Of a stretch of 7,761 bases of DNA, positions 5,321-7,761 are shown piece after piece. A program made the position numbers and the translations under genes. Numbering within the stretch: position 1 is the first letter of the stretch; each line of letters begins with the position of its first letter. The DNA is from an uncultured Bdellovibrio sp. Lineage in GTDB: Bacteria; Bdellovibrionota; Bdellovibrionia; Bdellovibrionales; Bdellovibrionaceae. The notes under the pieces were generated by a model. That model saw only the letters and a program-made list of their open reading frames with translations, was not told where the DNA came from and made no database searches. The stretch lies in the NCBI GenBank assembly GCA_946482355.1, contig CAMLRE010000089.1, positions 1 to 7,761 on the forward strand, in the 5' to 3' direction.

Positions 5321-5712
5321 GCGCCTGGGCTCAGCAAACGCTTTCGCCTAAACATTTGCCGGCTGCAAAGCCTAATGAAGCTGCGAAACAATCTTCGCCA
5401 GTTCCGGCTCAGACTACAGAAAAGGCCCGTTTTATTTACCGAGAATTTTTAGCTAACCGCGAAGATTCATTTATTATTCAAGCCACAAAATGTAGTCCGT
5501 CAGCGAAAGATGAATTATGGATTGAACAATTTAAAGCCGATCAAAAAGTTGTCGGCGGTGAAGTGCATACTTTACATATCTATGCCCGCGCCGGAGATTG
5601 TACCCAAAGCTCGTTAAGCAGCGTATGGTCACAAATTATTAAAATTCCAAAATCGAATAAAATGACTCATGTTTATATCACTCTTTTATCTAACAATGTA
5701 ATGGTGCAATAA
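5284..5712 (+). CDS. Small exported protein of unknown function
   Basis: A 142-aa protein with an N-terminal export signal, MKYFFLISLIASCAWA. Two readings are possible: signal peptidase I cleavage after AWA (residue 16), or a lipobox IASC with lipidation of Cys13, which would make it a lipoprotein. Residues 17-47 are Pro/Ala/Gln/Lys-rich, as in a disordered linker. The remaining 95 residues look like a small globular domain of alternating strands with Cys70 and Cys106, a plausible disulfide pair. I do not recognise the family. The start is chosen because the signal peptide begins there, but there is no Shine-Dalgarno sequence and the ATG sits inside a long inverted repeat. A run of nine T covers codons 3-6. 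It follows the TTHB210-like gene by 39 bases, and its stop overlaps the OsmC start by one base (TAATG), so both neighbours are probably cotranscribed. Confidence 0.75.
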   Translation: MKYFFLISLIASCAWAQQTLSPKHLPAAKPNEAAKQSSPVPAQTTEKARFIYREFLANREDSFIIQATKCSPSAKDELWIEQFKADQKVVGGEVHTLHIYARAGDCTQSSLSSVWSQIIKIPKSNKMTHVYITLLSNNVMVQ

Positions 5713-6101
5713 TGTCTGTTGAATCTACTCACTTATTAAATAAATTAACTTTTGAAGTTCACTCTCGCAAATTTACAGTAAACACCGACGTAGTTGAAAA
5801 GCTGGGCGGCGATGACAGTGCACCAGATCCACATCAGTATTTAGAAATCGCTTTGGCAAGCTGTACGTCAATTACAGTTATGATGTATGCGAAAAGAAAA
5901 AATATTCCTTTAGATGATATTAACGTAAGTATTCATATTACAGCCGAAGGCGAAGTGAATGCGATTTCTCGTGGCGTGCAGTTAATCGGTAATCTGACTC
6001 AGGAACAAAAAGACAGTCTGATCGCTATTGCTGAAAAATGCCCGATTCATAAATTTCTTTCGCGTGGTGCACAGATTACGACAACGGTTAAAGAAGCTTA
6101 A
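5712..6101 (+). CDS. OsmC/Ohr-family protein
   Basis: A 129-aa cytosolic protein of the OsmC/Ohr superfamily, many members of which reduce organic hydroperoxides with two redox cysteines. Both cysteines are present in their usual contexts: Cys51 in LEIALASCTSITVMMYA, at the start of the long central helix, and Cys110 in EKCPIHKFL. Other family features are GGDDSAPDPHQYLEIALASC leading into that helix and SRGVQLIGNLTQEQKDSLIAIAEKCP. Length is slightly short of the usual 135-145 and lacks the extra N-terminal strands of Ohr, fitting the YhfA/general OsmC branch rather than true Ohr. The ATG overlaps the TAA stop of the preceding gene, and the pirin starts 14 bases after its stop, so it sits inside an operon. 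A thiol peroxidase role is inferred from the family; substrate unknown. Confidence 0.93.
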   Translation: MSVESTHLLNKLTFEVHSRKFTVNTDVVEKLGGDDSAPDPHQYLEIALASCTSITVMMYAKRKNIPLDDINVSIHITAEGEVNAISRGVQLIGNLTQEQKDSLIAIAEKCPIHKFLSRGAQITTTVKEA

Positions 6102-6115
6102 AAGAAAGTATTTAT

Positions 6116-7003
6116 ATGTTAGAGCACGATATTCTGATCAGTGGAAAGAAAAAAGACTTAGGCGGATTTTTTGTAAGCCGCACGCTACCGAATATCAAGC
6201 GTCGTCATGTGGGGCCTTTTGTTTTTTTAGACCATATGGGGCCACTGCAAGTTGATCACGAACATTTAATGAGTGTGCGCCCGCACCCGCATATTGGCTT
6301 ATCGACGGTGACTTATTTATTTTCTGGACGTGGATTACACCGCGACAGTTTAGGTTCAAAACAAGTGATTTCGCCGGGTGATTTAAACTGGATGACCGCT
6401 GGCCGCGGTATCGTTCATTCGGAAAGAACACCGGTTGAAGATTTATCAGCGCATCCGAAAAAAACCATGCACGGGATTCAGATTTGGGTGGCCTTACCAG
6501 TCGAGCAAGAAGAGTGTGAACCAAACTTCACCCATTATCCGAAAGACGTTTTGCCAAAGTTTCAGTTAGCCGAAAATTTTTCTGGAAAATTATTAATTGG
6601 AAATTATAAGAACATCACTTCACCGGTTAAATGTTATTCACAAACATTTTTTGCCGATATCACTGTGGAAAACGATGTTGATAGTGTGATTAATATTCCT
6701 GAAGAAGAAATCGGTGTGTTTTTGTTAACCGGCAAAGCTACGGTGAATAACCAAGAGCTTTCAACCGATGATTTATTATTAATCGCAAACCCTAAAGAAA
6801 TTAAAATTCAGGCCACAAAAGAGACGCGTTTAATTTTTATCGGGGGAAAAGAATTTCCAGAACCTAGATATATTTGGTGGAATTTTGTTTCTTCAAGAAA
6901 AGAAAGAATCAGAGAAGCTGCTGAACAGTGGAAAAAGCAACTCTTCGGCGCAGTGGCCGAAGAGTCTGATTTTATTCCGTTACCGGAAGACCCGCTTCCT
7001 TAA
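6116..7003 (+). CDS. Pirin family protein (first of a convergent pair)
   Basis: A 295-aa bicupin of the pirin family. Members bind one Fe; some, such as E. coli YhhW and human pirin, show quercetin 2,3-dioxygenase activity, and others act as redox-sensitive partners of transcription or metabolic enzymes. The N-terminal cupin has all four metal ligands: His57 and His59 in RPHPHIGL, and His101 and Glu103 in GRGIVHSER, almost at the numbering of human pirin (56, 58, 101, 103). FLDHMGP (38-43), HRDSLGS (75-81) and PGDLNWMTAGRGIVHSE (87-103) are also typical. The C-terminal cupin is present to about residue 250, followed by a helical tail. Length is full. AAAGAAAG eight bases before the ATG is a weak ribosome binding site. 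Last gene of the plus-strand run; its 3' end contains a terminator-like hairpin. Confidence 0.95.
   Translation: MLEHDILISGKKKDLGGFFVSRTLPNIKRRHVGPFVFLDHMGPLQVDHEHLMSVRPHPHIGLSTVTYLFSGRGLHRDSLGSKQVISPGDLNWMTAGRGIVHSERTPVEDLSAHPKKTMHGIQIWVALPVEQEECEPNFTHYPKDVLPKFQLAENFSGKLLIGNYKNITSPVKCYSQTFFADITVENDVDSVINIPEEEIGVFLLTGKATVNNQELSTDDLLLIANPKEIKIQATKETRLIFIGGKEFPEPRYIWWNFVSSRKERIREAAEQWKKQLFGAVAEESDFIPLPEDPLP
6940..6965. terminator. Terminator-like hairpin inside the 3' end of the first pirin gene, possibly bidirectional
   Basis: ACTCTTCGGC (6940-6949) and GCCGAAGAGT (6956-6965) form a perfect 10-bp, fairly G+C-rich stem with a 6-base loop. On the plus strand it is followed by CTGATTTTATT; on the minus strand by TGCTTTTTCC. 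Both are imperfect T-tracts, the minus one better placed. The two pirin genes converge with four bases between them, leaving no room for an intergenic terminator. For the minus-strand pirin it lies 43 bases past the stop; for the plus-strand pirin it would cut the message before the stop codon, so use in that direction is less likely. Confidence 0.45.
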
Positions 7004-7012
7004 GAACTTAAG
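6999..7012. repeat. Twin CTTAAG at the convergent stop codons
   Basis: CTTAAG-AA-CTTAAG: two copies of a 6-base palindrome span the stop of the first pirin (TAA, 7001-7003) and the complement of the second pirin's stop (7008-7010). Each palindrome naturally arises where a TAA is embedded symmetrically, so this may just be chance at a tight tail-to-tail junction. Confidence 0.35.
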
Positions 7013-7761
7013 CGATCGGGTTAGTTAAGTGACCCATTTTACCGCTGTTAAAATCGTCGAACGCCTGACGAATTTCTTGTTGGGTGTTCATCACGAATGG
7101 ACCATACCCTACAATCGGTTCGTTTAACGGTTCGCCACCTAAGAATAACATTTTTGTATCCTCAAGCACTTCGATTTTAAAAGTGGTATCAGCGGTGTCC
7201 ATTAACGCTAACTCGGCTGAGTTAATCACTTTATCATCGTTTAATTTAATACTTCCGCTTAACACAAACACAGAGGCTGTTTGGCCTTCAGGTACAGTAA
7301 AAGTATGTGTGCTGCCTTTAACTAAACGCATGTCCCACATATTGATGGGTGAATGCGTAAGAGCAGGGCCGTGTGCGTTTGAATAATCACCAGCGATCAC
7401 ACGAACTTTTCCGCCTTGAAGTTCAACCACAGGAATCTGTTCATCTCTGATACCTTGGTAACGTGGTTTATTCATTTTATCTTTTGCAGGTAAGTTCACC
7501 CACAATTGAACCATTTCAAATAAGCCGCCGTTTTTTGCGAAATCAGCACCATGTCTTTCTTCATGAACAAGACCTGAAGCTGCCGTCATCCATTGGACAT
7601 CGCCGGGTTTAATCACGCCGCCGCCACCAGCTGAATCGCGGTGTTCAACTTCGCCTGAATACACAACCGTCACTGTTTCAAAACCACGGTGTGGATGTTC
7701 ACCAACACCACGACGGTCTTCGGTCGGTTTGAATTCAGCGGGTCCTGCGTAATCCATTAAT
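7008..7761 (-). CDS. Pirin family protein, second subfamily, N-terminus outside the window
   Basis: At least 249 residues of a pirin family bicupin on the minus strand. The first visible codons read LMDYAGPAEF, matching the family's usual internal FLLMDYxGPxEF, and the frame remains open to the window edge. The true start should therefore lie roughly 30-40 codons upstream, and the Met at 7757 is probably internal. Counting from that Met, the iron ligands are present: His21 and His23 in GEHPHRGFETVT, and His65 and Glu67 in SGLVHEE; HRDSAGGGGVIKPGDVQWMTA is typical. It differs from the neighbouring pirin in these motifs (HPHRGFETVT versus HPHIGLSTVT, GLVHEE versus GIVHSE), so the two are distant paralogues rather than a recent duplication. 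The C-terminal cupin and helix look complete. It converges on the first pirin with a four-base gap. Confidence 0.93.
   Translation of the reverse strand, partial: LMDYAGPAEFKPTEDRRGVGEHPHRGFETVTVVYSGEVEHRDSAGGGGVIKPGDVQWMTAASGLVHEERHGADFAKNGGLFEMVQLWVNLPAKDKMNKPRYQGIRDEQIPVVELQGGKVRVIAGDYSNAHGPALTHSPINMWDMRLVKGSTHTFTVPEGQTASVFVLSGSIKLNDDKVINSAELALMDTADTTFKIEVLEDTKMLFLGGEPLNEPIVGYGPFVMNTQQEIRQAFDDFNSGKMGHLTNPIA

Noticed and set aside
6028..6524. Plus-strand 75-codon and minus-strand 109-codon ORFs
   Set aside because: They are alternative frames of the OsmC and pirin genes, both firmly identified by catalytic or metal-binding motifs.
7084..7386. Plus-strand 100-codon ORF
   Set aside because: It is antisense to the second pirin; it has no recognisable motif or ribosome binding site.

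Overview
The window is a compact chromosomal stretch (about 40% G+C by eye) from a Gram-negative bacterium. Sec signal peptides, a tail-to-tail pirin pair, OsmC and a TTHB210-like secreted protein are compatible with a Bdellovibrio-like bacterium, but that lineage guess rests on overall impression, not on a marker gene. There are no rRNA or tRNA genes, CRISPR arrays, insertion sequences or phage genes. No gene-free stretch exceeds 300 bases; the longest (3547-3806) holds an overlooked 28-codon ORF and its signals.

Layout. (1) 1-546, plus strand: the probable last codons of an unseen gene, then an AHSA1/SRPBCC protein coupled by a TAGTG stop/start overlap. (2) 543-3688, minus strand: a probable transcription unit in the order 28-aa cationic Cys-Cys peptide, 155-aa WH...HH protein, Bcr/CflA-type MFS exporter, FAD amine oxidase. 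It meets the AHSA1 gene tail to tail, the two TAA stops sharing one TTAA. (3) 3807-7003, plus strand: HD-domain phosphohydrolase, exported TTHB210-like protein, small exported protein of unknown function, OsmC-family protein and pirin. The last four are tightly packed and look like one operon. (4) 7008-7761, minus strand: a second pirin of another subfamily, running off the right edge and convergent with the first pirin.

Functionally the plus-strand operon leans towards redox or stress chemistry (OsmC thiol peroxidase, iron-binding pirin, two exported proteins). The minus-strand unit combines a transporter, an oxidase and two uncharacterised proteins. The most intriguing parts are the unannotated 28-aa peptide, which has its own promoter-like sequence and a strong ribosome binding site, and a set of perfect inverted repeats at gene boundaries. 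One of these buries the start codon of the 142-aa exported protein in a long stem. Another puts a stop codon in a GUAA tetraloop just before the MFS start.
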